From NCBI RefSeq assembly GCF_001426485.1, contig NZ_LMET01000001.1, positions 987,217-1,051,216 of the forward strand: 64,000 nucleotides of DNA, in the 5' to 3' direction. A program made the translations under genes and the position numbers. The notes below the pieces were generated by a model. That model was not told where the DNA came from, did not search any database, and saw only the letters and a list, made by a program, of their open reading frames with translations. Positions 33,528-42,310 of the stretch are shown one piece after another (within the stretch, counting starts at the first letter, position 1; each line of letters begins with the position of its first letter). Source of the stretch: Aeromicrobium sp. Root472D3. Lineage in GTDB: Bacteria > Actinomycetota > Actinomycetes > Propionibacteriales > Nocardioidaceae.

Positions 33528-34550
33528 ATGTCGTCACCCCGTCCTGCCCGCCGCCTGTCCACCGTCGCGGCGGGTCTCCTCGTCCTGCTCCCGCTCGCCG
33601 CCTGCGGCTCGTCGTCGTCCGACGGCGAGGCCGGCCGCGACGCGTCCGACCCTGCCGTCAGCGTCACGAACTGCGGACGGAAGGTCGCGCTCGACCGTCC
33701 CGCGCAGCGTGCGGTGTCGGTCAACCAGCCCGCCACCGAGCTGCTGCTGACGCTCGGGCTCCGTGACCGCATCGTCGGCGCCGGGCTCGGCGACACCAAC
33801 GTCCTGCCGGGCCTGAAGGACGATCTCAAGGGCCTCGACCTGTTCTCGCAGGAGTTCCCGTCGTTCGAGGACGTCCTCGCGACCGAGCCGGACCTCGTCT
33901 ACGCGACGTTCGACTACACGTTCACCGACGAGGGCATCGCCGACCGCCAGCGGTTCACCGACCTCGGCATCGACGTCTACCAGTCGCCCAGCGAGTGCGC
34001 CGGCCAGGAAGCCACCCACACCGAGGCCCTGACGCTCGACGACCAGTACGCCGAGATCCGCGACGTCGCGACGCTGTTCGGGGTCGAGGGTCGAGGCGAG
34101 GCCCTGGTCGCCGACCTGGAGAAGCGTGCCGCGACCGCGACGGACGGTCTCGACGCCGGCGGGGTCTCGACCGCCTGGTGGTACTCCTCGACCAAGACGC
34201 CGTACTTCGCCGGCTGCTGCGGTGCGCCCGGCATCATGACGCGCGCCGTCGGCGCGCAGAACGCCTTCGACGACCTCGACCAGCTGTGGCCCGAGGTCAG
34301 CTGGGAGTCGGTCGTCGACCGCGACCCCGACGTCTTCGTGCTGGCCGACCTGACCCGCGGCTCGGAGGGCGACACCGCGGCCGCCAAGATCGCGTTCCTG
34401 GAGTCGAACCCGGCCACCAAGAACCTCACGGCCGTCAGGAACAAGCGCTACATCATCCTGCCCGGCACCACGATGGACCCGTCGATCCGCAACGTCGACG
34501 GCATCGAGGAGGTCGCCCAGGGGATCCGCGCGCTGGGCCTCGGCTCCTGA
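33528..34550 (+). CDS. Periplasmic-type binding lipoprotein, probably for a corrinoid or metal chelate
   Basis: The 340-residue protein has a lipoprotein signal with lipobox LAAC and Cys26, followed by a Ser/Gly/Asp spacer and a BtuF/FhuD-like solute-binding fold: RAVSVNQPATELLLTLGL, DLVYATFDYTF, and a C-terminal KNLTAVRNKRYIILPG. A CCGAPGIMTRAVGAQNAF segment gives two adjacent cysteines. The riboswitch upstream argues for cobalamin, a cobinamide-like precursor, or cobalt. No permease or ATPase gene follows; cobN does. I chose the ATG at 33528, preceded by GAGAGGG. Confidence 0.8.
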   Translation: MSSPRPARRLSTVAAGLLVLLPLAACGSSSSDGEAGRDASDPAVSVTNCGRKVALDRPAQRAVSVNQPATELLLTLGLRDRIVGAGLGDTNVLPGLKDDLKGLDLFSQEFPSFEDVLATEPDLVYATFDYTFTDEGIADRQRFTDLGIDVYQSPSECAGQEATHTEALTLDDQYAEIRDVATLFGVEGRGEALVADLEKRAATATDGLDAGGVSTAWWYSSTKTPYFAGCCGAPGIMTRAVGAQNAFDDLDQLWPEVSWESVVDRDPDVFVLADLTRGSEGDTAAAKIAFLESNPATKNLTAVRNKRYIILPGTTMDPSIRNVDGIEEVAQGIRALGLGS

Positions 34551-34590
34551 GCGGACGACCCTCGGCCCTCGGCCCGGTAGGCTGACGGCA

Positions 34591-34681
34591 CTTCCACGGC
34601 GCAGGAATCCGGTGCGAGTCCGGAGCGGTTCCGCCACTGTGTGTCTTCCCAGGAAGACCCAGCCAGACACTCGACGTGGAG
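34591..34681 (+). promoter_or_regulatory. Cobalamin riboswitch upstream of cobN
   Basis: The leader holds CGCAGGAATCCGGTGCGAGTC, shortened here, followed by CGGAGCGGTTCCGCCACTGTG with a perfect B12 box (GCCACTG), and then GAAGACCCAGCCAGACAC. CTTCCACG at the 5' end can pair with CGTGGAG at 34675-34681. TAGGCT at 34578-34583 is the likely -10 box. About 37 bases separate the aptamer from the cobN start. Confidence 0.95.
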
Positions 34682-34718
34682 CAACCCACCAGACGGGGCG
34701 AGAACCCCGAGGAGGAAC

Positions 34719-37700
34719 ATGACGCGCATCGCGCTGCTGTCCACGTCCGACACCGACCTGCTGTCGGCCCGGGCGTCGGGAGCCGACTACCTGTACGCCA
34801 ACCCGTCCCGGCCGAACCACACCGAGATGGCCGAGGCGCTCGAGAAGGCCGACCTGATCGTCGCCCGCATCCTCGGCTCGCCGCAGGACCTGTGCTCGGG
34901 CTTCTGGCGCATCCGCGACATCGGCAAGCCGATCGTCGTGCTCGGCGGCGAGCAGACCCCGAGCGCCGAGCTCATGGAGCAGTCGACCGTCCCGATCGGC
35001 GTCGCGGCCGATGCGCACGTCTACCTCGCCGAGGGCGGCCCGGCCAACCTCGCGCAGCTGCACGCCTTCCTGTCCGACACGGTCCTGCTGACGGGCGAGG
35101 GCTTCGAGCCGCCGGCGGTGCTCCCCGAGTGGGGAGTGGCTCCCCGACTCGGTGAAGCCGCGACGGTCCAGGACGGGTCGACAGAACGGACCTCACCCCT
35201 GCCGCGCATCGGCGTGCTGTACTACCGGGCGCACGAGGCGTCCGGCAACAGCGGCTTCGCGCACTCCCTGGCCAACTCGATCGACGCGACCGGCGAGGCC
35301 GTCGGCGTCCCGATCTTCAGCTCGTCGCTGCGCGCCGCCCCCGACGAGCTGTTCGCCGAGCTCGCGACCCTCGACGCCCTGATCGTCACGGTGCTCGCGG
35401 CCGGCGGCACCAAGCCCGGCACCGTCAGCGCCGGCGGCGACGACGAGTCGTGGGACGTCGAGCGCATGAAGGCCCTCGACATCCCGATCCTGCAGGGCCT
35501 GTGCCTGACGTCGAGCCGCGAGGACTGGGAGGCGTCCGACGACGGCGTGACGCCGCTCGACTCGGCCAACCAGATCGCGATCCCCGAGTTCGACGGTCGC
35601 ATCATCACCGCCCCGTTCTCGTTCAAGGAGATCGACGAGGACGGCCTGCCCCGCTACGTCGCGCACGACGAGCGCAGCGCCCGCGTCGCCGGCATCGCGA
35701 TCGCCCACGCGCGGCTGCGCCACCTGCCGGCCGCCGACAAGAAGATCGTGCTGATGCTGTCGGCGTACCCGACCAAGCACAGCCGCGTCGGCAACGCCGT
35801 CGGCCTCGACACCCCCGCCTCGACGATCCGCCTTCTGCGCGCGATGCGCGACGCGGGCTACGACCTCGGCGCCCCCGGCGAGGTCCCCGGGCTCGAGATG
35901 GACGACCTGACCGAGGCCGGCGACGCGCTGATCCACGCGCTGATCGCCGCCGGCGGCCAGGACGAGGAGTGGCTCACGCAGGTGCAGCTGACCGAGAGCC
36001 ACGTGCGCATCCCCGCCGCGCAGTACGCCGAGTGGTTCGAGAACTTCCACCCCGACCTGCGCGACGCGATGCTCGAGGCGTGGGGTCCCGCGCCCGGCAA
36101 GCTGTTCGTCAACGACGAGCAGGAAATCGTGCTCGCGACGATCCGCGCCGGCAACGTCATCCTGATGATCCAGCCGCCCCGCGGCTACGGCGAGAACCCC
36201 GTCGCGATCTACCACGACCCCGACATGGCGCCTTCGCACCACTACCTCGCGGCGTACCGCTGGGTCGAGGAGTCCTTCGGTGCTCACGCCGTCGTCCACC
36301 TCGGCAAGCACGGCTCGATGGAGTGGCTGCCGGGCAAGAACGCGGCGCTTTCGGCGGCGTGCGGCACCGACGCCGCGATCGGCAACCTGCCCCTGATCTA
36401 CCCGTTCCTCGTCAACGACCCGGGTGAGGGCGCGCAGGCCAAGCGCCGCGCGCACGCCACGATCGTCGACCACCTGATCCCGCCGATGGCGCGCGCCGAG
36501 AGCTACGGCGACATCGCCAAGCTCGAGCAGCTGCTCGACGAGTACGCCAACATCGCTGCGATGGACCCCGCCAAGCTGCCCGCGATCCGCTCGCAGATCT
36601 GGACGCACATGCGGGCCGCCGAGATGCACCGCGACCTCGGCCTCGACGAGATCCCCGACGAGGCCGACTTCGACGACTTCATCTTCAACGTCGACGGCTG
36701 GCTGTGTGAGATCAAGGACGCGCAGATCCGCGACGGCCTGCACGTCCTCGGGCAGGCGCCCGCGGGGGAGGCGCGGGTCAACCTCGTGCTGTCGATCCTG
36801 CGTGCCAGCCAGATCTGGGGCGGCGAGACCGGAGCCGTCCCGGGCCTGCGCTCCGCGCTCGGGCTCAAGGAGGGCGACGGCCACCTCGGTGCGATCGACG
36901 AGATCGAGGAGCAGGCCCGCGCCCTCGTGATCGGCATGGAGGAGGCCGGCTGGGACGCCTCGGTGGCCCGCACGCTGACCGACGTCCCCGACGTGGTCCG
37001 CGTGCTCGAGTTCGCGGCGACCGAGGTCGTCCCGCGTCTGGCGAAGACCACCGACGAGCTCGACCACGTGCTGCACGCCCTCGACGGCGGCTTCATCCCG
37101 GCCGGGCCGTCGGGCTCGCCCCTGCGCGGACTCGTCAACGTCCTGCCGACGGGTCGCAACTTCTACACCGTCGACCCCAAGGCCGTCCCGTCGCGCCTCG
37201 CGTGGGAGACCGGACGCTCGATGGCCGACTCGCTGATCGAGCGGCACCTGCACGACACGGGGGAGTACCCGCGATCGGTGGGCCTGTCGGTCTGGGGAAC
37301 GTCGGCGATGCGGACGTCCGGCGACGACATCGCCGAGGTGCTGGCGCTGATCGGCGTCGAGCCCGAGTGGGACCCGGCCTCGCGCCGCGTCAACGGCCTG
37401 CGCATCGTCCCGCTCGACGAGCTGGGGCGCCCGCGCATCGACGTCACGGTGCGCATCTCGGGCTTCTTCCGCGACGCGTTCCCGCACGTCATCTCGATCC
37501 TCGACGACGCGATCCGCCAGGTCGCCGAGCTCGACGAGCCGGACGACCGTAATTACGTCCGGGCGCACGCGCAGCGCGACCTCGCCGAGCACGGCGACGA
37601 GCGACGCTCGACGACCCGCATCTTCGGCTCGAAGCCCGGCTCGTACGGCGCGGGCATCCTGCAGGTCATCGAGGCCGGCAACTGGAAGAACGACGACGAC

Positions 37701-38336
37701 CTCGCCGAGGTCTACACGGCATGGGGCGGCTTCGCCTACGGCCGCGACCTCGACGGGGCCCCGGCGGCCGACGACATGCGCGCCAACTACCGGCGCATCG
37801 CGGTGGCGGCCAAGAACATCGACACCCGCGAGCACGACATCGCCGACTCCGACGACTACTTCCAGTACCACGGCGGCATGGTCGCGACGGTGCGCGCGCT
37901 GACGGGCAACGATCCCAAGGCGTACGTCGGCGACTCGACGTCGCCCGACGCCGTCCGCACCCGCACGCTGCAGGAGGAGACCACCCGGGTGTTCCGCGCC
38001 CGCGTCGTCAACCCGCGCTGGATCGGCGCGATGCAGCGCCACGGCTACAAGGGCGCCTTCGAGCTCGCGGCGACGGTCGACTACCTGTTCGGCTTCGACG
38101 CCACGACGGGCGTCGTGCACGACTGGATGTACGAGACGCTCGCGAAGGAGTACGTCCTCGACGAGACCAACCAGCAGTTCATGAAGACGTCGAACCCGTG
38201 GGCGCTGCGCGGCATCATCGAGCGGCTCAACGAGGCCGTCGACCGCGACCTGTGGGCCGAGCCCGACGCCGACGTGCTGGCCGCGATGCAGCAGGTCTAC
38301 CTCGACGTCGAGGGTGACCTGGAGGACCGCGGCTGA
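34719..38336 (+). CDS. cobN: Cobaltochelatase large subunit
   Basis: CobN is the ATP-dependent chelatase subunit that binds hydrogenobyrinate a,c-diamide and inserts cobalt. The 1205-residue protein has the expected length and the family motif HLGKHGSMEWLPGK near 527-540, together with WDASVARTLTDVPDVV and SGFFRDAFPHVISILDDAI. The C-terminal third ends with TSNPWALRGIIERLNEA, also typical. The ATG at 34719 has GGAGGA upstream. It works with the ChlI-ChlD-type subunit at 12978-15047. Its TGA shares a base with the cobF ATG. Confidence 0.97.
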   Translation: MTRIALLSTSDTDLLSARASGADYLYANPSRPNHTEMAEALEKADLIVARILGSPQDLCSGFWRIRDIGKPIVVLGGEQTPSAELMEQSTVPIGVAADAHVYLAEGGPANLAQLHAFLSDTVLLTGEGFEPPAVLPEWGVAPRLGEAATVQDGSTERTSPLPRIGVLYYRAHEASGNSGFAHSLANSIDATGEAVGVPIFSSSLRAAPDELFAELATLDALIVTVLAAGGTKPGTVSAGGDDESWDVERMKALDIPILQGLCLTSSREDWEASDDGVTPLDSANQIAIPEFDGRIITAPFSFKEIDEDGLPRYVAHDERSARVAGIAIAHARLRHLPAADKKIVLMLSAYPTKHSRVGNAVGLDTPASTIRLLRAMRDAGYDLGAPGEVPGLEMDDLTEAGDALIHALIAAGGQDEEWLTQVQLTESHVRIPAAQYAEWFENFHPDLRDAMLEAWGPAPGKLFVNDEQEIVLATIRAGNVILMIQPPRGYGENPVAIYHDPDMAPSHHYLAAYRWVEESFGAHAVVHLGKHGSMEWLPGKNAALSAACGTDAAIGNLPLIYPFLVNDPGEGAQAKRRAHATIVDHLIPPMARAESYGDIAKLEQLLDEYANIAAMDPAKLPAIRSQIWTHMRAAEMHRDLGLDEIPDEADFDDFIFNVDGWLCEIKDAQIRDGLHVLGQAPAGEARVNLVLSILRASQIWGGETGAVPGLRSALGLKEGDGHLGAIDEIEEQARALVIGMEEAGWDASVARTLTDVPDVVRVLEFAATEVVPRLAKTTDELDHVLHALDGGFIPAGPSGSPLRGLVNVLPTGRNFYTVDPKAVPSRLAWETGRSMADSLIERHLHDTGEYPRSVGLSVWGTSAMRTSGDDIAEVLALIGVEPEWDPASRRVNGLRIVPLDELGRPRIDVTVRISGFFRDAFPHVISILDDAIRQVAELDEPDDRNYVRAHAQRDLAEHGDERRSTTRIFGSKPGSYGAGILQVIEAGNWKNDDDLAEVYTAWGGFAYGRDLDGAPAADDMRANYRRIAVAAKNIDTREHDIADSDDYFQYHGGMVATVRALTGNDPKAYVGDSTSPDAVRTRTLQEETTRVFRARVVNPRWIGAMQRHGYKGAFELAATVDYLFGFDATTGVVHDWMYETLAKEYVLDETNQQFMKTSNPWALRGIIERLNEAVDRDLWAEPDADVLAAMQQVYLDVEGDLEDRG

Positions 38337-39085
38337 TGCGTCGGATCAGGATCATCGGCATCGGTGCCGGTCACCCCGACCAGGTGACGATCGAGGCCGT
38401 CCGGGCGCTGCGCTCGGTCGACTACTTCATCACCGCCGACAAGGCCGACAAGCCCGGGGGAGACCAGCTGCTGGCCGCCCGGCAGGCGCTGCTCGAGCGG
38501 CACCTCGACGACATCCCGCCCGTCGTCGCGGTGCGCGACCCCGAGCGCGACCGCGACCCGGACGACTACGACCAGGCCGTCGTCGACTGGCACGACGCCC
38601 GCGCCGAGGCGTACGAGCAGGCGATCCTCGAGCACGGCGACGGCGACGTCGGCTTCCTGGTGTGGGGCGATCCCGCGTTCTACGACTCGACGATCCGCAT
38701 TGTCGAGAAGGTGCTGGCCCGCGGACGCGTCGAGGCCGAGTGGGACGTCATCCCGGGCATCTCGAGCCTGCAGCTGCTGGCCGCGCGGCACCGCATCGTG
38801 CTGCACGACATCGGCCAGCCGATCGTCGTCACGACGGGCCGCCGCCTGCGCGAGGCGCTCGCCTCGGGTGCCGAGAACATCCTCGTGATGCTCAACTCGA
38901 CGATCGACCTCGAGGGCTTCGAGGAGTGGACGATCTGGTGGGGCGCCAACCTCGGCACCCCCGACGAGCGCCTCGTCGCCGGCCGCGTCACCGAGGTCGC
39001 CGTCGACGTCCTGACGACGCGCATCGAGGTCAAGACCACCGTCGGCTGGATCATGGACGTCTACCTGCTCCGCAAGAAGCCCTGA
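38336..39085 (+). CDS. cobF: Precorrin-6A synthase (deacetylating)
   Basis: CobF methylates precorrin-5 at C1 with loss of the acetyl group, a step found only in the aerobic pathway. The 249-residue protein has the methylase start IIGIGAGHPDQVTIEA (6-21), GFLVWGDPAFYDST, DVIPGISSLQLLAARHR and the C-terminal YLLRKKP. TGATG overlap with cobN makes the two one operon under the cobN riboswitch. Its presence is the clearest sign that this organism uses the oxygen-dependent route. Confidence 0.95.
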   Translation: MRRIRIIGIGAGHPDQVTIEAVRALRSVDYFITADKADKPGGDQLLAARQALLERHLDDIPPVVAVRDPERDRDPDDYDQAVVDWHDARAEAYEQAILEHGDGDVGFLVWGDPAFYDSTIRIVEKVLARGRVEAEWDVIPGISSLQLLAARHRIVLHDIGQPIVVTTGRRLREALASGAENILVMLNSTIDLEGFEEWTIWWGANLGTPDERLVAGRVTEVAVDVLTTRIEVKTTVGWIMDVYLLRKKP

Positions 39086-39094
39086 CGGCCCACG

Positions 39095-39784
39095 ATGTTC
39101 TTCCGTCGCAAGCGGCGCGAACAACCACCACGCGTCGTGACGTTCCGTCCGTCGCGCGCCAGCCAGCAGCAGGAGGACACGCGGCTCCGGTTCATCGCGG
39201 TCGTTCCCTCGCTGGGGCTGGTCGGCGGCATCACCGCCGGGGTGGTGTCTGCCGACGACCGCCGGTCGGCGCTGCTGGTGTACGGCGGCCTGCTCGTCGT
39301 GGCGGGCCTCATCGCCGTGCCGATCGTCGTGGTGCTGTTGGCGCGCAACAGGAGGCTGCTCGCCAACAGCTCGATCACGGTGACGCCCGAGACGGTGACG
39401 TATGTCGACCGTCGGGCCAGGCCGACCACGTTCGACCGCAGTGACCCCACGCTGACGTCGTTCCTGACGTGGGTCGAGCCGACCGCGCTCCCGTACGGGG
39501 GTGTGATCCCGCCGAAGACGCAGCAGCTGTTCATCGCCGACAGCACGCAGCAGGTCCGAGTGGCCGGGAGCGACTGGGAGACGGACGACCTCGTGTCCGT
39601 GACGGCGGCTGCGAACGGTCACGTCGCTGACGGCGTCAGCACAGCGCGCCAGGTGAACGAGGCGATACCCGGTGCCATGAGCTTCCGCGAGGTGCGTCCC
39701 TTGACGTTCGCGCTGGCGGTGGGCTTCGGCTCCGTGGCCGTCGTCGCGATGGTGATCGTCCTGGTTGCGTTCGTGCTCGGCTGA
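39095..39784 (+). CDS. Hypothetical membrane protein
   Basis: The 229-residue protein is unrecognised. It has a short basic N-terminus (RRKRREQPPR), two hydrophobic segments near 32-52 and 60-82, a soluble middle with an ITVTPETVTYVDRRARP stretch resembling PH-like membrane-associated folds, and a terminal membrane helix near 204-228. The ATG at 39095 is nine bases after cobF in the same direction, so co-transcription is possible, but the codon composition is less GC-extreme than that of cobF and the role need not be related. Confidence 0.6.
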   Translation: MFFRRKRREQPPRVVTFRPSRASQQQEDTRLRFIAVVPSLGLVGGITAGVVSADDRRSALLVYGGLLVVAGLIAVPIVVVLLARNRRLLANSSITVTPETVTYVDRRARPTTFDRSDPTLTSFLTWVEPTALPYGGVIPPKTQQLFIADSTQQVRVAGSDWETDDLVSVTAAANGHVADGVSTARQVNEAIPGAMSFREVRPLTFALAVGFGSVAVVAMVIVLVAFVLG

Positions 39785-39910
39785 CCGCGGCGCGTTCCCG
39801 GTCGCCCCCTTGGTGGGGTGAACCAAGCGCACCGCTCGCGGTGCGACGCATCGAGCCGGCGGCGGTGGCACCAGCTGTCCGGAACAGGTGTCGACGCCCG
39901 CGCCTGGCCC

Positions 39911-39916
39911 TAGGTT
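39911..39916 (+). promoter_or_regulatory. -10 box for a leaderless small gene
   Basis: TAGGTT lies exactly six bases before the GTG start at 39923. The same hexamer and spacing occur before the HNH gene at 41189. The 138-base gap upstream contains only a weak hairpin (39828-39834 with 39839-39845). Confidence 0.5.
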
Positions 39917-39922
39917 GGTCGC

Positions 39923-40129
39923 GTGACCAATTTTCAGGGTGTGTTCGATCAGGTGATGCTGCTCCCGAGGGTGACCAGCATCGAGGACCCGTTCAATGAT
40001 CTGATGGTGCTGCTGCCGCTCTGGTTCCCAGCGGTTCTGATCGGCTTGGCGATCCAGTGGTTCGTCGTCCGGTCGGCTGTCCTCGCGGCGTTGCGGATCC
40101 ATGACCGCAGCTCACCGCGCAACGACTGA
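39923..40129 (+). CDS. Hypothetical small membrane protein
   Basis: The 68-residue product has one clear membrane segment (about 27-55, LMVLLPLWFPAVLIGLAI then QWFVVRSAVL) and a charged C-terminus. No family is recognised. The GTG start at 39923 is supported by the leaderless promoter pattern just upstream and by the absence of a ribosome binding site. It is less GC-rich than the flanking cobalamin genes. Confidence 0.5.
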   Translation: MTNFQGVFDQVMLLPRVTSIEDPFNDLMVLLPLWFPAVLIGLAIQWFVVRSAVLAALRIHDRSSPRND

Positions 40130-40382
40130 TCCCCGCGGCACGCGACGGAGCGTCGACCGCGGTCGAGGGTGCATGATCGATGGGTGAATCCCGACGCTTC
40201 GCACTAGTTGCGGATTGCTCGACCCACACCTGACATCGCCCGCGCACGCATGTTCTGGGTCGACGCTCTCGGCATGGCCGAGCTCTGGGCCAGGGACGCC
40301 GACGCCCACGGCCCGTTCGCCGTGGCGCGACAGCCGGGGTTCTCTCAGACATCCCAGGTGCGATGACTCGGGACGGATGCCT
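40130..40382. other. Gene-poor segment, possibly a degenerate gene
   Basis: These 253 bases contain no convincing gene. The plus strand has a 38-codon frame from 40250 to 40366 (begins MFWVDALGMAELWARD) without ribosome binding site or promoter. It may be the remnant of a longer coding sequence interrupted by stops, but no family can be named. Confidence 0.35.
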
Positions 40383-40664
40383 TCAGGGCTGCTCGGTACC
40401 CCAGCGGGCGAGGGCGGCGATGGCGTCGTGCAGGGCGAGGCCCCGGTCGGTCAGGGCGTAGGCGCGGGTGTTGTGGCGGAGGGGCAGTCGAGTCAGGACG
40501 CCGGCGGCCTCGAGCTCGCGGAGGCGGGTGGCGAGCATGTTGGTGGGCACGCCGAGATCGCGCTGCAGGTCGCCGTAGCGCTGCGGGCCCTCGAGCAGCC
40601 TCTCGACGATGAGCAGGGCCCATCGCGATCCGACGACGTCGAGCGCCGCGGCGAGACCGGTCAC
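40383..40664 (-). CDS. HxlR-type winged-helix regulator (short)
   Basis: The 93-residue protein is a HxlR-like winged helix. It shows VVGSRWALLIVERLLEGPQRYGDL, shortened here, followed by NMLATRLRELEAAGVLTR and a YALTDRGLAL wing. HxlR proteins usually have about 110 residues, so this copy is short at the N-terminus and lacks the usual cysteine. The GTG at 40664 overlaps the VOC gene stop by four bases. It probably controls the two-gene operon through the palindrome at 41074-41092. Confidence 0.82.
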   Translation of the reverse strand: MTGLAAALDVVGSRWALLIVERLLEGPQRYGDLQRDLGVPTNMLATRLRELEAAGVLTRLPLRHNTRAYALTDRGLALHDAIAALARWGTEQP

Positions 40665-41065
40665 GCGGTCGGGTGGGTGTCCGGCTTCATCCAGAACGGC
40701 GAGTAGTGGTAGCCGTCCGGGTCGTCGAACTGGCGCTGGTACATGAAGGGGTAGTCGTCGATGTCGCCGTTGCGCCCGCCGGCGGCCACGGCTCGTTCGA
40801 CGAGCTCGTCGACGGCCTCGCGGCTGCCGAGGTCGAACGAGACGGTGACCTTCGACGGGGTGTCGGGCCCGCCGATCAGGTCGTCGGTCCCTCCGACACT
40901 GGCGTACATCTCGCGGCTGCCGAGCATGACGTACTGCTCGGGCGCGATCGAGAAGCACGACACGTTGTGGTCGGACATCTCGGCGTTGAGGGTCCAGCCG
41001 AGTGCCGTGTAGAAGGCAGTGGCGCGGTCGACGCTGTCGACGGGGCACGTGATGAAGAGGCTCAT
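40661..41065 (-). CDS. VOC-superfamily protein (glyoxalase/bleomycin-resistance fold)
   Basis: The 134-residue protein begins MSLFITCPVDSVDRATAFYTALGW, quoted here in two parts: MSLFITCPVDSVDRA and TAFYTALGW, a standard vicinal-oxygen-chelate start. It ends with DDPDGYHYSPFWM. Substrate unknown. I chose the ATG at 41065; an in-frame earlier Met would put the operator inside the coding sequence. It is the first gene of an operon with the HxlR regulator. Confidence 0.8.
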   Translation of the reverse strand: MSLFITCPVDSVDRATAFYTALGWTLNAEMSDHNVSCFSIAPEQYVMLGSREMYASVGGTDDLIGGPDTPSKVTVSFDLGSREAVDELVERAVAAGGRNGDIDDYPFMYQRQFDDPDGYHYSPFWMKPDTHPTA

Positions 41066-41073
41066 GACGTCCA

Positions 41074-41092
41074 CACTTGCAAAATGCAAGTG
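41074..41092. promoter_or_regulatory. Operator palindrome of the VOC-HxlR operon
   Basis: CACTTGCA at 41074-41081 and TGCAAGTG at 41085-41092 form a perfect inverted repeat around AAA. It lies nine bases before the VOC start codon, in the promoter region. The sequence type is common upstream of HxlR-controlled genes, so autoregulation is likely. Confidence 0.8.
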
Positions 41093-41188
41093 GTTCGTCA
41101 AGACCTCCGATGTGATGACGTAAAGAGTTGTTCACACCCTCTGATTGCAGCGCAAAAGGGTGTCGGTGGTGACCTCTAGGTTGGATGT

Positions 41189-42310
41189 ATGGCCACCACC
41201 TCAGCAGTCTCGACCGACGTCCTGACCGACGTCGTTCGTGAGCGGGCGCGTGCCGAGGCGCGTGAGGTCGTGGCGATGCTCGACTACCGCGACGCCGAGC
41301 TGGAGCGGATCGCCGCGTCGGACGAGTCGCCCATGAGGCGGCACGTCGAGCGCGGGTCCGTCGCGCTGACGATCGGTGAGGCCTCCGGCATGAGCGAGGG
41401 TCAGGTGCAGTACCGGCTCTCGTTCGCCGGCACCGTCCGCGACCAGTCGCCCACCACGTGGGACGCGTTCCTGGACGGTCGTGTCGACCTGGCGCGGGTG
41501 CGTGAGATCGGCAGCGCGATCGACCAGCTCAAGCGGGCCGACTCGGTGCACCGTCTCGACAAGCGGGTCGTCGGCTACGCCGAGACCCACACGGTCGCCG
41601 AGCTGCGGACGTGGTTGAAGGCGTTCGTCCGCCGGGTCGAGGCTGATCTGGCCGTCGAGCGCGCCGAGGACGAGCGCACCAAGCGGTACGTGTCGGTCAA
41701 GCACGGCGACGATTCGATGGGATGGCTCAGCGCCTACCTGCCCTCGCACGAGCTCGCGGCGATCGAAGACCGCTACCGCAAGGCCGCCCGCCGCATCACC
41801 GACCCCGAGGACGAGCGCACGATCGCGCAGCGCGAGGCCGACCTGCTGGTTGCCTGGTGCACCGAGTCCGACGCGTCGACGTCGGCCATCGACGCCAACA
41901 TCGCCGTCACCGTGGGCGCGGACGTGCTGGCCGGCTTCACTCCTGGTTTCGCGGAGTCAGCCGACGGGCGCTGGGGCGTCCCGGCCGCTTGGATCGCCGC
42001 CGTCGTCGGCTCCGGCAGCACCTTCTGGCACCGCATCGTGGTCGACCCCGTCGATGACGACGTCCTGGCACACGAGTACATCGGCCGATTGGCGCCCGAC
42101 ATCCTCAAGATCGCGTTGCAGTTCCTCCACGGAACGTGCCAAGGCCCCGGGTGCATGGTCCCGGCCAAGTTCTGCGACTACGACCACCGCATCCCGTTCC
42201 CCGAAGGCCCGACCACCGGAGACAACCTCGGGCCGTTGTGTCGAAGACACCACGGCTACAAGGGCCACGGCCTGCTGCACTGGACCACCAGGGCTCAGCC
42301 GCGCGGATAA
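41189..42310 (+). CDS. DUF222-HNH endonuclease-like protein
   Basis: The 373-residue protein has the N-terminal DUF222 helical region ([35 protein letters not shown]) and a C-terminal HNH nuclease motif: [21 protein letters not shown], shortened to its key residues C-x4-[11 protein letters not shown] and LCRRHHGYK. Such proteins are very numerous in actinobacteria and 13E12-like in mycobacteria; function is unclear. TAGGTT sits exactly six bases before the ATG, so it is probably leaderless. The last 16 bases overlap the convergent SRPBCC gene. Confidence 0.88.
   Translation: MATTSAVSTDVLTDVVRERARAEAREVVAMLDYRDAELERIAASDESPMRRHVERGSVALTIGEASGMSEGQVQYRLSFAGTVRDQSPTTWDAFLDGRVDLARVREIGSAIDQLKRADSVHRLDKRVVGYAETHTVAELRTWLKAFVRRVEADLAVERAEDERTKRYVSVKHGDDSMGWLSAYLPSHELAAIEDRYRKAARRITDPEDERTIAQREADLLVAWCTESDASTSAIDANIAVTVGADVLAGFTPGFAESADGRWGVPAAWIAAVVGSGSTFWHRIVVDPVDDDVLAHEYIGRLAPDILKIALQFLHGTCQGPGCMVPAKFCDYDHRIPFPEGPTTGDNLGPLCRRHHGYKGHGLLHWTTRAQPRG

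Noticed and set aside
35193..38120. A 975-codon minus-strand frame opposite cobN
   Set aside because: It is a shadow frame with the composition typical of reversed GC-rich codons. The CobN motifs on the plus strand are unambiguous.
40250..40366. A 38-codon plus-strand frame beginning MFWVDALGMAELWARD
   Set aside because: It has no ribosome binding site or promoter and matches no family I know. It may be a gene remnant, so it is mentioned only as gap content.
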